Below are positions 50,950 through 62,739 of a DNA stretch of 64,000 nt, in pieces (the first letter of the stretch is position 1; each line of letters starts with the position of its first letter). The notes under the pieces are model-generated. The model had not been told where the DNA came from and did not search any database. It saw only the letters and a list, made by a program, of their open reading frames with translations. A program made the translations under genes and the position numbers. The stretch spans positions 51,230,684-51,294,683 of the forward strand of contig NC_087064.1 in the NCBI RefSeq assembly GCF_963678635.1, read 5' to 3'. The stretch is from Symsagittifera roscoffensis. Taxonomy: Eukaryota > Xenacoelomorpha > Acoela > Convolutidae.

Positions 50950-51476
50950 GTGTCGATGTTGAGTGTGTATTTTTCTCGATATATGACTGATTGGGATAGA
51001 TGTCTGCCACAAGTGATGGGAGCTTATAACAGTTCGCAGAATTCCACAACAGGAATTAGTCTGCACATGATGTTGACTGGACATGAAAAATTTTCGCATT
51101 TGATTTTTTTTAAACAAAGTATGAAGGAAAGAAAACATTGCCAGACGTCTATGCAAGGGATTTAACCAGACGTCAGCAAGAGCTGAACGATTTATGTAGG
51201 CGCAATACGCAACAAGCTCAGGCGACGCAGAGGAAAAGCTCTGACAAGAAGGCAGCTGGTGCTAAAGCTTACTCGGTAGGACACTACGTTTGGGTTTTTC
51301 AGAACGTGATATCACCGAACGGAACGAAGAAACTCTTGAAGAACTGGATGGGTTCGTTCATTATAGCGGAAGTGCATCAAGAGGGACGTTTATACAGACT
51401 GAGTACCGGCCGAGCTGCGCACTTTGAAAATATTAAACCGCATAACCAATCCACAGAAGACTGGTGCATACCTTAA
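50950..51476 (+). pseudogene. Element III unit 1: integrase C-terminal domain
   Basis: DWDRCLPQVMGAYNSSQNST, YVWVFQNV, then KLLKNWMGSFIIAEVHQEGR and LYRLSTGRAAHFENIKPH match the GPY/F-type module that ends Gypsy integrases. One frame change near 51140. Confidence 0.85.
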
Positions 51477-51479
51477 TGC

Positions 51480-52261
51480 ATGGATGAGGGTGATAACGTG
51501 ATGATGTACCGTGCTTGCGAAGTCAATGAGAAAGGCACCAGGGAAAAAACGATGGTTTTGAGGTGCTGAAAGAAGGAAGAAGTCCGCCACTGAACCTGGA
51601 TCCTAATGAAATAATTGAGACGGACGAGGAAACCGGACCCTATGCGCAAGAGGAATGGGAAAACCCCGAGCAGATAGAGGTTACCAAGAACACTGAACCG
51701 TTTCTTCCCTTTTCAATGCTTCAAGACAAAAAGAAAAGACAAGAACTACAAAGAAATGAAATCCTCGTGAAGACGACTTCGTAGTGGACAGGATAGACCT
51801 GAAAAAGATAAGTGAAGACCTTGTGGGTCTAGATGAGATACCCGTGTCACAGGATACAGACATTGTCGATGATCAAGACAAGGAATGGATCGACGATTGA
51901 TCGAAACCTGAAGTGGAACTTGACGACGAGCAGCAGAAGTCGTACGAACAAGGACTAACAAACCTGCGCGTCTTGGAGTGATCGAACGAAATGACATCAG
52001 ATCCAAGGGAAACTAGTGTCACGATTCAGGACGAGGGCGACAGAAAAGCAGCACAAGGACCCTGAAAAATGGGCTCCGTCCCTAAGGAGACTAAGAGACT
52101 TCTTAGTGGAGAGGGGAGCGAAAGAACTCTCGCTTCCGGTGTACGATCGAAAACGAGGACGACTGCATCCTCGGGAGCTGTATGCGCTGATACATGCGAT
52201 CTTTTCGAATACCTATATTGAAGTATTCATACATAAGAAACATTATTTGAAAATAGGTTGA
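51480..52261 (+). pseudogene. Element III unit 1: acidic Pol tail
   Basis: Glu/Asp-rich frames (LDPNEIIETDEETGPYAQEE; VELDDEQQKSYEQG) and a last ORF of 81 codons (EKWAPSLRRLRDFLVERG; GRLHPRELYALIHAIFS). No known domain. A private stop at 51898 is absent in unit 2. Confidence 0.65.
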
Positions 52262-52600
52262 GTGTAGGTCGAGTGTAGGATGTGTGTTGTGTTGATGTGT
52301 TCAGTTGTTAGGATCTTGGGTTTGAAAGAGTTAGTGACCACGAATACTCAAACAATTACTTTAAGAATAGATCCAAAGTTTGGACTGTCCATTTTAGATC
52401 AAATTTCAAAGATTTAGAACTGAACTGATTTTCAAAGATCAAAATCTTCTTACTTGACTGTTTTTAAACCTGTTTTAATTTGAATTTGGAGCAATGTTGA
52501 GAGATGTGATAGTCGTGATATTATTTCTAGATCCGGGTTGATCAATTTAATTTTTGAACTTCAACCTTGTGAAATCAACTTATCGAATTCATTAATCAAC
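52262..52600 (+). repeat. Candidate LTR or spacer of element III, unit 1
   Basis: Non-coding stretch between Pol tail and gag, where an LTR would sit in a head-to-tail array. It is repeated almost unchanged in unit 2. It starts with GAGTGTAGGTCGAGTGTAGG; no primer binding site was recognised, so the LTR reading is inferred from position only. Confidence 0.4.
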
Positions 52601-53675
52601 ATGGTCAGTTTCGACAAATTGACGGTTTTGGCCGAGGCGTACGTAGGGCCAGTCATAGACGAGCTACTGGAGATTATAGGCTGCTGGGGGAGGGGGGAGA
52701 TTGTGCTCAGGATGATCCGGAAGTGGCCATTTTAACGGCTGCTCTGACCAACATCCTTGCAAGCAAGGAGTGCTGGATCGCCCGAGTGCTGGATCGCCCT
52801 TGGCGCACGAATCCGGTGTGGGTACCACACGGACGTACCAACCTGGAGAGATGCCTCTCCCAGCCAGGCCTAGGCCCAGTCTGAGGAGTAGACATCAAGC
52901 TTTCCATCAGGAAATGAGTCTAGCTCTTAGTTGAAAGTTGCGGTACCTGCCAAGAGACTCAGAGTGGTAGTAGAAATGCAGACGAACGAAACAATGGAAC
53001 ATCTGAACGAAACGAAAGACGAACTGGAGCGAGTTAGAAAAACCTTGCTCAGAACTGAAGAAGATAGAGATATGTAGAGGAGATAGTTTGAGGATTGCAA
53101 CAAGAAACATGGAGAGGAGATAGAACGCGTGAGGCAGGAAAATAAGGAGCGAACGGATCGACTACGATTGGCGTCATTGGAACGATCATTACCCGCAGGG
53201 AGTGTTCCTCGTGGGCAGTCCCCGGTGGAGCTTCTGACGCCTCGCGAACTAAAACAGGCGACAAATTTGCAAATCCAAACAGCACCCAATAGAGAAACGA
53301 TATTTGATCCAAGTGACACCCTGGCTGATCCAGTAGGGGAAAGAACCATGCAGCAGCTGGTGGAAGCCGCAGGCAGACTTGTGGCCAGCAGAGGTGTGCC
53401 AAGTTTCGGAATGACTGCACCCAATGGAATAATCATTGGAACAATCAATGGATACCGGCAGATTAGAGCTCTCCTCAGAAGTAGTGAAGAAAACAGGAGC
53501 TGCTACCGTTACTAGATTAGCAAAAATCGCAAAAACCTCCGACATCAAGATAACGGAGTTGCCAATGAAAAAAGTATCGCATGTATTTGACATACAGAAG
53601 AATAATCAATTTAAAAACAGCTTCACAGGAGTCCCAGATACGGACATGCGAGCATGTTTCAATCAATCAACCTAG
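52601..53675 (+). pseudogene. Element III unit 1: gag N-terminal part
   Basis: ATG after ATTAATCAAC, reading MVSFDKLTVLAEAYVGPVID. A charged coiled-coil-like part follows (MRQENKERTDRLRLASLERS), then MQQLVEAAGRLVASRGVPSF and, after a frameshift near 53445, LSSEVVKKTGAATVTRLAKI. A 45-bp deletion and a GTGCTGGATCGCCC duplication near 52780 distinguish it from unit 2. Confidence 0.6.
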
Positions 53676-53684
53676 ATTCCAGCA

Positions 53685-54106
53685 GTGAACATGCAGCAAC
53701 CACCCCTTGGAACGTCGCATCTGATATTGGGCGATAGTTTGGTGAGAAATTTAGAAAAATTGAGAACCTTATGGATCACAATGGTGATGGCATTCGAATG
53801 TGTCACAGTAGCCCAGGTGTATCGGATGGTGGAGTTGATGGACCCAGGCAGAATAGTGCACATAATGATTCTAATAGGCGCAAAAATTGTGCCCAGAAGC
53901 TCGGACTCAGAAGAAGCCCAATGGTTGGCAATGCTGGTGGGCTTGTCTACCACAGTGTGGCAAAGTTGCGGTTCGCGGTTCTGATTGTTGGCACCATATC
54001 GAAGAGCACAAGAACGCAGTCATCCACAGGTAGAAGGTACAATGAAAAATTCGTGAGGTGGAACAACTTAGTGCGTAATCTGGCTCTACAAGTTTGCTGT
54101 CCTTGA
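53685..54106 (+). pseudogene. Element III unit 1: SGNH/GDSL-hydrolase-like segment
   Basis: LILGDSLVRNLEKLRTLW resembles block I of SGNH hydrolases (GDS). It is followed by MILIGAKIVPRSSDSEEAQW, placed like block III, where the G-x-N motif would be (here G-A-K). After a frameshift, FAVLIVGTISKS and NEKFVRWNNLVRNLAL resemble later blocks. The fold assignment is inference; the catalytic Ser is present, Asn and the D-x-x-H were not seen. Confidence 0.5.
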
Positions 54107-54199
54107 GGGGCTGCCCTTAGACAACACCATGGGTCCCATGAATAAAAGGCCTCTGCAAGATGTGAGGATGCATCACAGTGAACAAACTAGATAGGAAAG

Positions 54200-55140
54200 A
54201 CCAGGGAGATTTTTGACAAGTACAGCACCAACGGGGCAACATGTAAAGATGATTAAACAAGTGCGAACGCCTCCAGCTCATGTGAAAGAAAAAGCCTATC
54301 CGAAAAAAGTAACTCTAGAAGCTGAAAGATATGATGAATTGAACTTCCGAATATACGAGGCCATCTTCGCCGCGTGCGACTAAGCAAAGATGAGGAAGGC
54401 AAAGATATTAGTGATTGCGACCTCGGTCTTCGTGCATACCTCTAAGTTCCTGTTCTGGCCCGATGTAGTAATGTTGGCGGGAACCGACATGGATTGGATG
54501 CAATCCATATCATTGGCAATCGGGGTTCAACGACAAACCGAAATGAATACGATCACAATCGTGTTCGTCGGCATTGATGATTACCTGCATAGTAGAAGTC
54601 TCCTGAGCAGACTCAGTGAGCTAGCGACGGCGGAAGATGCTTTTTGGCCAGCAATTAAAGACATTCTGGAGTCCATGGGCGAGCTCTTGGACGTGGTAAA
54701 GGAAGGCGGGTTCCAGAAGATAACGCCAAAGCCAGTATTCGTGTTATCCCCGGGGTATGCACAAATCCCGGTCGGACTTAAATTTGTGGATGCAATGATA
54801 GCGTCACTCTCAGAAGAGAGATTTGATGTGATCATACCTGCCCCAAACCGCTGAGTGAAGGCGAAGAATCTGAGGCCAGTTGGGTTTGGAATTGCCTGCA
54901 GTCTGGTCGGATATCTCAAACGCTATGAGAGGATTCAAAGACCATTCGCTACACCTGCTAGTGTTGGATGAAGTGTTGGGATTGAAACTGTCAAAATTCA
55001 GCAGACAGCTCAAAATGAAACCAGGAATCGACGATGATCATCAAGTGATAGTGAGAATGTCTAACGATCTGTGGTTCAGAGGAATGGAGTTCGATGGCCC
55101 AACAGGCAGAACGCCAAAGAAACGAAAGTTCACTTAGAAG
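54200..55140 (+). pseudogene. Element III unit 1: conserved gag-region domain, function unknown
   Basis: AKILVIATSVFVHTSKFLFW, ITIVFVGIDDYLHSRSLLSR, PVFVLSPGYAQIPVGLKFVD and LELPAVWSDISNAMRGFKDH. Alternating beta-like and helical segments around GIDDYLH might be a second SGNH-like fold, but this is weak. Two stops here (54381 and 54852) are absent in unit 2. Confidence 0.55.
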
Positions 55141-57557
55141 CTATGCTTTTGCGAATGAAACCGGAGGCAAACCAGTGGCTGCACTTGACTCCTCGAATAA
55201 GAGTATTGTAAATGGACGTTTTTGAGCCGGGCTCAACGATGAGAACGAAGATCCATGCTTACCTAGTAAGAGAAATGAATTTGGCGGAAAATGAAGGAGA
55301 GAAATCAGTGGAGTTCATAGACTGGATGAGCCAGATAACACTCGAAGCTTTTTGGACGCAGAATGTGAGAGCAGAAGAAGGTTTCGAGAGGACATATAGC
55401 ATGTTGGAAGGGTTGGGAGCGGGAAGGACCGCCTCCGTCCTGGCGAAAATTTACCCAGTGCTCTCCCACTATCTAATACAGAAATTCCTTAAGGCCATCA
55501 CGGGACTTTCTATCGTAGTGATCCTGGGACTGTTCGGGACGTTTGGAGCAGAAAATTTCATACAAGGACCAGCAGTGCTGCTCACTGAAGGAATAAAAAG
55601 TCTCCGACTGGATGGACTCCTGACATTAATTGCGATCACGCATGGAAAGTTGGTATGATTGATAAAATTAACCAGCTATCCCGAGCAGATGAAGGAAAAC
55701 ATGAAAAATTTTGATAAGAAAAGGTCTAGGGGATCCTGGACTAAAATACGGGATCTGAGACAAACTCTCATCCAATAACTCCTACAACAGAATCACTTTA
55801 GAACAGGAGAAGACGGGACAATAGAAAAAGAAAAGGATGTGCTACGTTATGTGCAGGGCATAACTCTACTTACTGATTTAAGCCTAGCTCTGAGGACAGA
55901 CACCTTAGCACTGATCAGGGGAGTCAGCGAGTTTATGACTACAATATACGGTCCGGCAGTGACGTTTTCATTCCCCGACGCAAAGGTGGAAGCCTACAGA
56001 AGGTCGGTGTTGCACCTGAACCGCATTTCAGCAGTGGACGGGAGCATACTCAATTGATGCGTGTAGAGTTTGCTACGCGAATTGATGAGCGAGGAATTGC
56101 TGTTCGCGAAGATAGCAGAGCCAGATACGACCGCAGTGGACTTCAATGACCACATCCGTGACTGAATGGGCAAAGTGGATAGAGTGCATATTAAAGGGTT
56201 CCCAAAACTCTGAATTTTGAGACCCTACGACAGACCGAACGGCAAAATAACTAGAATTCCTCTTTTAATAGTTCCATACCAGAAAGTGAGAAAAGAAACT
56301 GAAGACTGGGGTGACTACTAAAAACTACCAGAAGTTATACCTGAATTTCCTTTTTTCGGTGGATCTTGCTCAGGTTGAGAGCCTTCGATAGCAACGAAAG
56401 AAGGATGGCGAAATTCTCTGAACCGATAGACCAGTGTTTCATAGGCAGAAATGCTGCCGTGCTGCAACAAAAGCAGTTGGCCTATGTGGATAACTCGATG
56501 AGGAGAAGGATGAGAAACGCGGTCACTCCGAAACCAGGAAGATTCGAGGAACATTGGGCCATGTTGGACCTGGCGCCAACTATCATGAGAGGCAAGGCAG
56601 ACTTGCAAGAAGCCGCATTGAAGTGAAGAATGTGAGACCAGAGTTGGCAATAACTGGCAAGCTGCTAAATAGAACTGCTCTAGCGCCCTTCGGCTATGAG
56701 GAAGCTAAGATTAAACACGGAGAAAACGACGACAATTCAGCTGGTAAGCTAGTCGTGCCGAGGCTTTCAGTCGAAACGACAAACGCGAACAAGGACCTTC
56801 AGGGTCAGGAAAGGTTGAAAAGCGAGACGACGAGCATAAAGAAGACCGTCAACCCAAAGAACCAATCAAACGGGACCAAGTGGGATGGGACGACGATGGA
56901 GCCTCAGTGGGTTGTGCGTCTAGCTTGGACTTCAATTTCTCGGACGACGACAAAGTAGGAGCAGAAACGTTGGCAGGGACGACTGAACCAGCAGAAGATG
57001 AAATTTCCACGCTGGAATCTCCCTCAGCTTTTTTGGATATAACTCATGACTTGCCGGAGAGCAGCTCTCCTGGCAAGACGAAAATCATTGCAGAAAATTT
57101 TTGAACGGAGTCGCCGCGTAGGAGAAGAATAGAAGGCGCAGTTCGAGTACATTTCTTGAATACCCTGCCAGAAGAAGAGTGGGAAGTTCACCACAGAGAT
57201 CATGAGAATAGAACAGGCTGAGGGATGGACAGAGTTGCTTTCATGGAGGAAGTCTGGACAGTAGTGCAAGGCTACGGGACCCAGTCCATTTTGAAGACAG
57301 GTCTTAACAGACGACTGATGCTGGAAATCCTTGACAAATTGGACGAATGTGAAGGGAGAGTGAGCTGATTGTTAAATGATTCGGTCACTGATGAAAGTGA
57401 AGCTAACTCTCCGATGAAGGCGACGCAATAAAAAAGCAAGGAGGAAGTTGTGTACCTGTCCAGAACTCAAAAAGGAACAATGAGATCGAAAATATTGATC
57501 GACAAGATCAATGACATGAAGATGAAATTGAGCAACAAGATGATGTTATGAAAAACT
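55141..57557 (+). pseudogene. Element III unit 1: gag C-terminal region
   Basis: Frames in order: VREMNLAENEGEKSVEFIDW with LVREMN...YPVLSHYLIQKFLKA (helical), LIRGVSEFMTTIYGPAVTFS, ERRMAKFSEPIDQCFIGRNA, and an acidic end (TEPAEDEISTLESPSAFLD). No CCHC zinc knuckle. Many frame changes. Most of it (from about 55720) is missing from unit 2. Confidence 0.55.
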
Positions 57558-58660
57558 GCGCTTTCCTGGTTGAAGACCTACTCGATGAACCAGAGTTATA
57601 TGGGTCGTTGTAAAGCCAGGTTGGATGGCTAACATATGATAGTCGAGCGTGACAAGCACCAAAATGCTGACAGCCTCAATAGGTAAACTCATTTGTATGA
57701 TAGATTGGAGAAGAAGCAAGCCAATGAGGCAGAAATCACGGAAGGGTTTTCGTTTTTGAACAAGACTTACGAAGCATTTCCCTTGACGAGATTTGGGACA
57801 CGCTGTCTACGAGTGCAGAAAGCTGCAGAAATTAATATCTTATCCAAAAAGGACCCGGTGGCCCAACAACAGCCGATCATTGCTGAATAAAGAAGTGATT
57901 CGGATGCTGGGTGGATTGTTAGAAAGAGAAGTGTCTAGAGATGACCCTGAATGGGCAGCAACTAGGGCATTGCTGACAATCAGTGAGAAGGTACGAATAA
58001 AACCATCACGACGCCAGCACAAAAAAAAACGAAAGGGATTGTATGACAGGGGTTTAGCAACTAGTATCCTCGTATCCTCAAGTATCCTCAACCAGTATTC
58101 TCAAAGCATTTTGATGAAAACATCATTCAAGGGAAAAGAACAGGAGACCGGGACTCAGAGGAAGACTGTCACTTTCGAAGAGCCCGATCAAGAATTGGTA
58201 GAAGTCGAATCGAAAAGCCTGGAACAAGAGAATTTGTCCGAGAGGTGGAATGTTGGAGAATGTAGATACATAAATGGACAAAACCAGGCGGACAACGTTT
58301 TTTCCGGGGAGTTTAGATAGATGAGTTGCTGTTGTATGTCATAATCTGCCGTTGAGACTTGTTTCACGGCAGACTCATCGGTCGACAACACCTCGAGGAA
58401 ATCGGAGATTGACACATACTCTGACAAGAACTCTAGCACTGGATCAGAATGGTCAGAGTTGACAATCCACACATTGCTGGCGGAGACTCGAGCAAGAGAC
58501 TTGGATAGGGAAGTATTTCAAGACCCTGATAGTGATCATCACCTGTTCCCTAGTGAGAAAGTCTTTGATAACGCGGCAGATGACCTAGAGATGATAGCGG
58601 TATCAAAAGGTTTGATGAGCCTTTTATCACAGAAGGAAGCAGTCAGGAGGGAAAATGATT
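57558..58660 (+). pseudogene. Element III unit 2: RNase H end and linker
   Basis: RNase H end as in unit 1, with ERDKHQNADSLNR-like frame; then GFSFLNKTYEAFPLTRFGTR. It carries a 175-codon frame (57793-58320) with LLEREVSRDDPEWAATRALL. The linker ends at QKEAVRRENDCVKRV where the deletion starts. Confidence 0.7.
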
Positions 58661-58720
58661 GTGTAAAAAGGGTGTAAAAGAGTGTAAAAAGGGTGTAAAA
58701 GGGTGTAAAGGGTGTAAAAG
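58661..58720 (+). repeat. GTGTAAAA-type microsatellite at a deletion breakpoint
   Basis: Six imperfect units of GTGTAAAA(A/G)GG. Unit 1 has one such word (GTGTAAAAG at 50929), at the stop codon that replaces the integrase Glu. In unit 2 the array replaces about 875 bp. Confidence 0.9.
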
Positions 58721-58725
58721 AATTG

Positions 58726-60025
58726 GACTCTGGTGTCGATGTTGAGGGTGTATTGTTCCCGATATATGACTGATTGGGATAGATGTCTGCCGCAAGTGAT
58801 GGGAGCTTATAACAAATCGCAGAATTCCACAACAGGAATTAGTCCGCACATGATTTTCGCTTTTGATTTTCTTTTATACACACTATGAAGGAAAAAAAAC
58901 ATCGCCAGACATCTATATAAGGGATTTAACCAGACGTCAGCAGGAGCTGTACGATTTATGTAGGCGCAATACGCAACAAGCTCAGGCGACGCAGAGGAAA
59001 AGCTCTGACAAGAAGGCAGCTGGTGCTAAAGCTTACTCGGTAGGACACTACGTTTGGTTTTTCAGAACTTGATACCACCGAAAGGAACGAAGAAGCTCTT
59101 GAAGAAGTGGATGGGTTCGTTCATTATAGCGGAAGTGCATCAAGAGGGACGTTTATACAGACTGAGTACCTGCCGAGCTGCGCACTTTGAAAGTATTAAA
59201 CCGCATAACCAATCCACAGAAGACTGGTGCATACCTTAAAGCATGGATGAGGGTGATTACCTGATGATGGAACGTGCTTGCGAAGTCGATGAGAAAAGTA
59301 CCAGGGAAAAAAACAATGGTATTGAGGTGTTGAAAGAAGGAAGAAGTCCGCCACTGGACCTGGATCCTAATGAAATAATTGAGACGGACGAGGAAACCGG
59401 ACCCTATGCGCAAGAGGACGGGGAAAACCCCGAGCAGATAGAGGTTACCAAGAACACTGAACCGTTTCTTCCCTTTTCAATGCTTCAAGACAAAAAGAAA
59501 AGACAAGAACCGCAAAGAAATGAAATCCTCGTGAAGACGACTTCGTAGTGGACAGGATAGACCTGAAAAAGATAAGTGAAGACCTCGTGGGTCTAGATGA
59601 GATACCCGTGTCACAGAATACAGACATTGTCGATGATCAAGACAATGAATGGATCGATGATCGATCGAAACCTGAAGTGGAACTTGACGACGAGCAGCAG
59701 AAGTCGTACGAACAAGGACTAACAAACCTGCGCGTCTTGGAGTGATTGAACGAAATGACATCAGATCCAAGGGAAACTAGTGTCACGATTCAGGACGAGG
59801 GCGACAGAAAAGCAGCACGTGGACCCTGAAAAATGGGCTCCGTCCCTAATGAGACTAAGAGACTTCTTAGTGGAGAGGGGAGTGAAAGAACTCTCGCTTC
59901 CGGTGTACGATCGAAACCGAGTACGACTGCATCCTCGGGAGCTGTATGCGCTGATACATGCGATCTTTTCGGATACCTATATTGAAGTATTCATACATAA
60001 GAAACATTATTTGAAAATAGGTTGA
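58726..60025 (+). pseudogene. Element III unit 2: integrase C-terminal domain and acidic tail
   Basis: Starts after the array with LDSGVDVEGV and DWDRCLPQVMGAYNKSQN, then KLLKKWMGSFIIAEVHQEGR, LDPNEIIETDEETGPYAQED and EKWAPSLMRLRDFLVERG. The catalytic core is missing. The tail frame 59548-59745 is open here, while unit 1 has a stop in it. Confidence 0.75.
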
Positions 60026-60365
60026 GTGTAGGTCGAGTGTAGGATGTGTGTTGTGTTGATGTGTTAAGTTGTTAGGATCTTGGGTTTGAAAAAGTTAGTG
60101 ACCACGAATACTCAAACAATTACTTTAAGAATAGATCCAAAGTTTGGACTGTCCATTTTAGATCAAATTTCAAGGATTTAGAACTGAATTGATTTTCAAA
60201 GATCAAAATCTTTTTATCTGACTGTTTTTAAACCTGTTTTAATTTGAATTTGGAGCAATGTTGAGAGATGTGATAGTCGTGATATTATTTCTAGATCCGG
60301 GTTGATCAATTTAATTTTTGAACTTCAACCTTGTGAAATCAACTTATCGAATTCATTAATCAACA
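60026..60365 (+). repeat. Candidate LTR or spacer of element III, unit 2
   Basis: Copy of the stretch at 52262 with only a handful of base changes by eye. Non-coding. Confidence 0.4.
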
Positions 60366-61443
60366 TGGTCAGTTTCGACAAATTGACGGTTTTGGCCGAG
60401 GCGTACGTAGGGCCAGTCATAGACGAGCTACTGGAGATTATAGGCTGCTGGGGGAGGGGGGAGATTGTGCTCAGGATGATCCGGAGGTGGCCATTTTAAC
60501 GGCTGCTCTGACCAACATCCTTGCAAGCAAGGAGTGCTGGATCGCCCGAGTCTGCGTGTTATGCGATGGAGAAATGGATCTCTCTCGGGAAGCGATTTGG
60601 CGCACGAATCCGGTGTGGGTACCACACGGACGTACCAACCTGGAGAGATGCCTCTCCCAGCCAGGCCTAGGCCCGGTCTGAGGAGTAGACATCAAGCTTT
60701 CCATCAGGAAATGAGTCTAGCTCTTAGTTGAAAGTTGCGGTGCCTGCCAAGAGACTCAGAGTTGTAGAAGAAATGCAGACGAACGAAACAATGGAACATC
60801 TAAACGAAACGAAAGACGAACTGGAGCGAGTTAGAAAAACCTTGCTCTGAACTGAAGAAGATAAAGATAGAGAAACATGGAGAGGAGATAGAACGCGTGA
60901 GGCAGGAAAATAAGGAGCGAACGGATCGACTACGATTGGCGTCATTGGAACGATCATTACCCGCAGGGAGTGTTCCTCGTGGGCAGCCCCCGGTGGAGCT
61001 TCTGACGCCTCGCGAACTAAAACAGGCGACAAATTTGCAAATCCAAACAGCACCCAATAGAGTAACGATATTTGATCCAAGTGACACCCTGGCTGATCCA
61101 GTAGGGGAAAGAACCATGCAGCAGCTGGTGGAAGCCGCAGGCAGACTTGTGGCCAGCAGAGGTGTGCCAAGTTTCGGAATGACTGCACCCAATGGAACAA
61201 TCATTGGAACAATCAATGGATACCGGCAGATTAGAGCTCTCCTCAGAAGTAGTGAAGAAAACAGGAGCTGCTACCGTTACTAGATTAGCAAAAATCGCAA
61301 AAACCTCCGACATCAAGATAACGGAGTTGCCAATGAAAAAAGTATCGCATGTATTTGACATACAGAAGAATAATCAATTTAAAAACAGCTTCACAGGAGT
61401 CCCAGATACGGACATGCGAGCATGTTTCAATCAATCAACCTAG
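60366..61443 (+). pseudogene. Element III unit 2: gag N-terminal part
   Basis: Same frames and same frameshift as unit 1. It keeps a CVLCDGEMDLSREAIWRTNP segment that unit 1 lost, and lacks about 30 bp present in unit 1 near 53075. Confidence 0.6.
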
Positions 61444-61452
61444 ATTCCAGCA

Positions 61453-61874
61453 GTGAACATGCAGCAACCACCCCTTGGAACGTCGCATCTGATATTGGGC
61501 GATAGTTTGGTGAGAAATTTAGAAAAATTGAGAACCTTATGGATCACAATGGTGATGGCATTCGAATGTGTCACAGTAGCCCAGGTGTATCGGATGGTGG
61601 AGTTGATGGACCCAGGCAGAATAGTGCACATAATGATTCTAATAGGCGCAAAAATTGTGCCCAGAAGCTCGGACTCAGAAGAAGCCCAATGGTTGGCAAT
61701 GCTGGTGGGCTTGTCTACCACAGTGTGGCAAAGTTGCGGTTCGCGGTTCTGATTGTTGGCACCATATCGAAGAGCACAAGAACGCAGTCATCCACAGGTA
61801 GAAGGCACAATGAAAAATTCGTGAGGTGGAACAACTTAGTGCGTAATCTGGCTCTACAAGTTTGCTGTCCTTGA
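61453..61874 (+). pseudogene. Element III unit 2: SGNH/GDSL-hydrolase-like segment
   Basis: Practically identical to the unit 1 copy, including the frameshift between the GDSLVRNL half and the NEKFVRWNNLVRNLAL half. Confidence 0.5.
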
Positions 61875-61980
61875 GGGGCTGCCCTTAGACAACACCATGG
61901 GTCCCATGAATAAAAGGCCTCTGCAAGATGTGAGGATGCATCACAGTGAACAAACTAGATAGGAAAGACCAGGGATATTT

Positions 61981-62739
61981 TTGACAAGTACAGCACCAAC
62001 GGGGCAACATGTAAAGATGATTAAACAAGTGCGAGCGCCTCCAGCTCATGTGAAAGAAAAAGCCTATCCGAAAAAAGTAACTCTAGAAGCTGAAAGATAT
62101 GATGAATTGATTTTCCGAATATACGAGGCCATCTTCGCCGCGTGCGACAAAGCAAAGATGAGGAAGGCAAAGATATTAGTGATTGCAAACTCGGTCTTCG
62201 TGTATACATCTAAGTTCCTGTTCTGGCCCGATGTAGTAATGTTGACGGGAACCGACATGGATTGGATGCAATCCATATCATTGGCAATCGGGGTTCAACG
62301 ACAAACCGAAATGAATCCGATCACAATCGTGTTCGCCGGCATTGATGATTACCTGCATTGTAGAAGTCTCCTGAGCAGACTCAGTGAGCTAGTGATGGCG
62401 GAAGATGCTTTTTGGCCAGCAATTAAAGACATTCTGGAGTCCATGGGCGAGCTCTTGGACGTGGTAAAGGAAGGCGGGTTCCAGAAAATAACGCCAAAGC
62501 CAGTGTTTGTGTTGTCCCCGGGATATGCACAAATCCCGGTCGGACTTAAATTTGTGGATGCAATTATGGCGTCACTCTCAGAAGAGAGATATGATGTGAC
62601 CATACCTGCCCCAAACCGCGGAGTGAAGGCGAAGAATCTGAGGCCAGTTGGGTTTGGAATTGCCTGCAGTCTGGTCGGATATCTCAAACGCTATGAGAGG
62701 ATTCAAAGACCATTCGCTACACATGCTAGTGTTGGATGA
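61981..62739 (+). CDS. Element III unit 2: 252-codon open frame, gag-region domain
   Basis: The longest open frame in the tandem block. It runs from TSTAPTGQHVKMIKQVRAPP through ILVIANSVFVYTSKFLFWPD, ITIVFAGIDDYLHCRSLLSR and PVFVLSPGYAQIPVGLKFVD to LVGYLKRYERIQRPFATHAS. The track start is not an ATG; the first ATG-led frame begins near TGTAAAGATG. It is a piece of a longer gag, not a free gene. Confidence 0.5.
   Translation: MTSTAPTGQHVKMIKQVRAPPAHVKEKAYPKKVTLEAERYDELIFRIYEAIFAACDKAKMRKAKILVIANSVFVYTSKFLFWPDVVMLTGTDMDWMQSISLAIGVQRQTEMNPITIVFAGIDDYLHCRSLLSRLSELVMAEDAFWPAIKDILESMGELLDVVKEGGFQKITPKPVFVLSPGYAQIPVGLKFVDAIMASLSEERYDVTIPAPNRGVKAKNLRPVGFGIACSLVGYLKRYERIQRPFATHASVG

Larger units (their letters stand above)
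48923..57557 (+). mobile_element. Ty3/Gypsy-like element III, tandem unit 1 (8.6 kb)
   Basis: Starts GCGCTATCCTGGTTGAAGAC. Order: end of RNase H, linker, integrase, acidic Pol tail, a non-coding LTR-like stretch, then gag. Protease and reverse transcriptase are absent. The next unit begins directly at the matching sequence. GC content is visibly higher than in flanking host DNA. Confidence 0.8.

Noticed and set aside
52927-53593. Long minus-strand ORFs of 114-173 codons, repeated at 60724-61361
   Set aside because: They lie opposite the gag reading frames, have no recognisable domain, and are explained as antisense shadows.
58539-58849. Thr/Pro/Phe-rich minus-strand repeat protein (FTPFLHSFTPF)
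   Set aside because: It is the antisense of the GTGTAAAA array.
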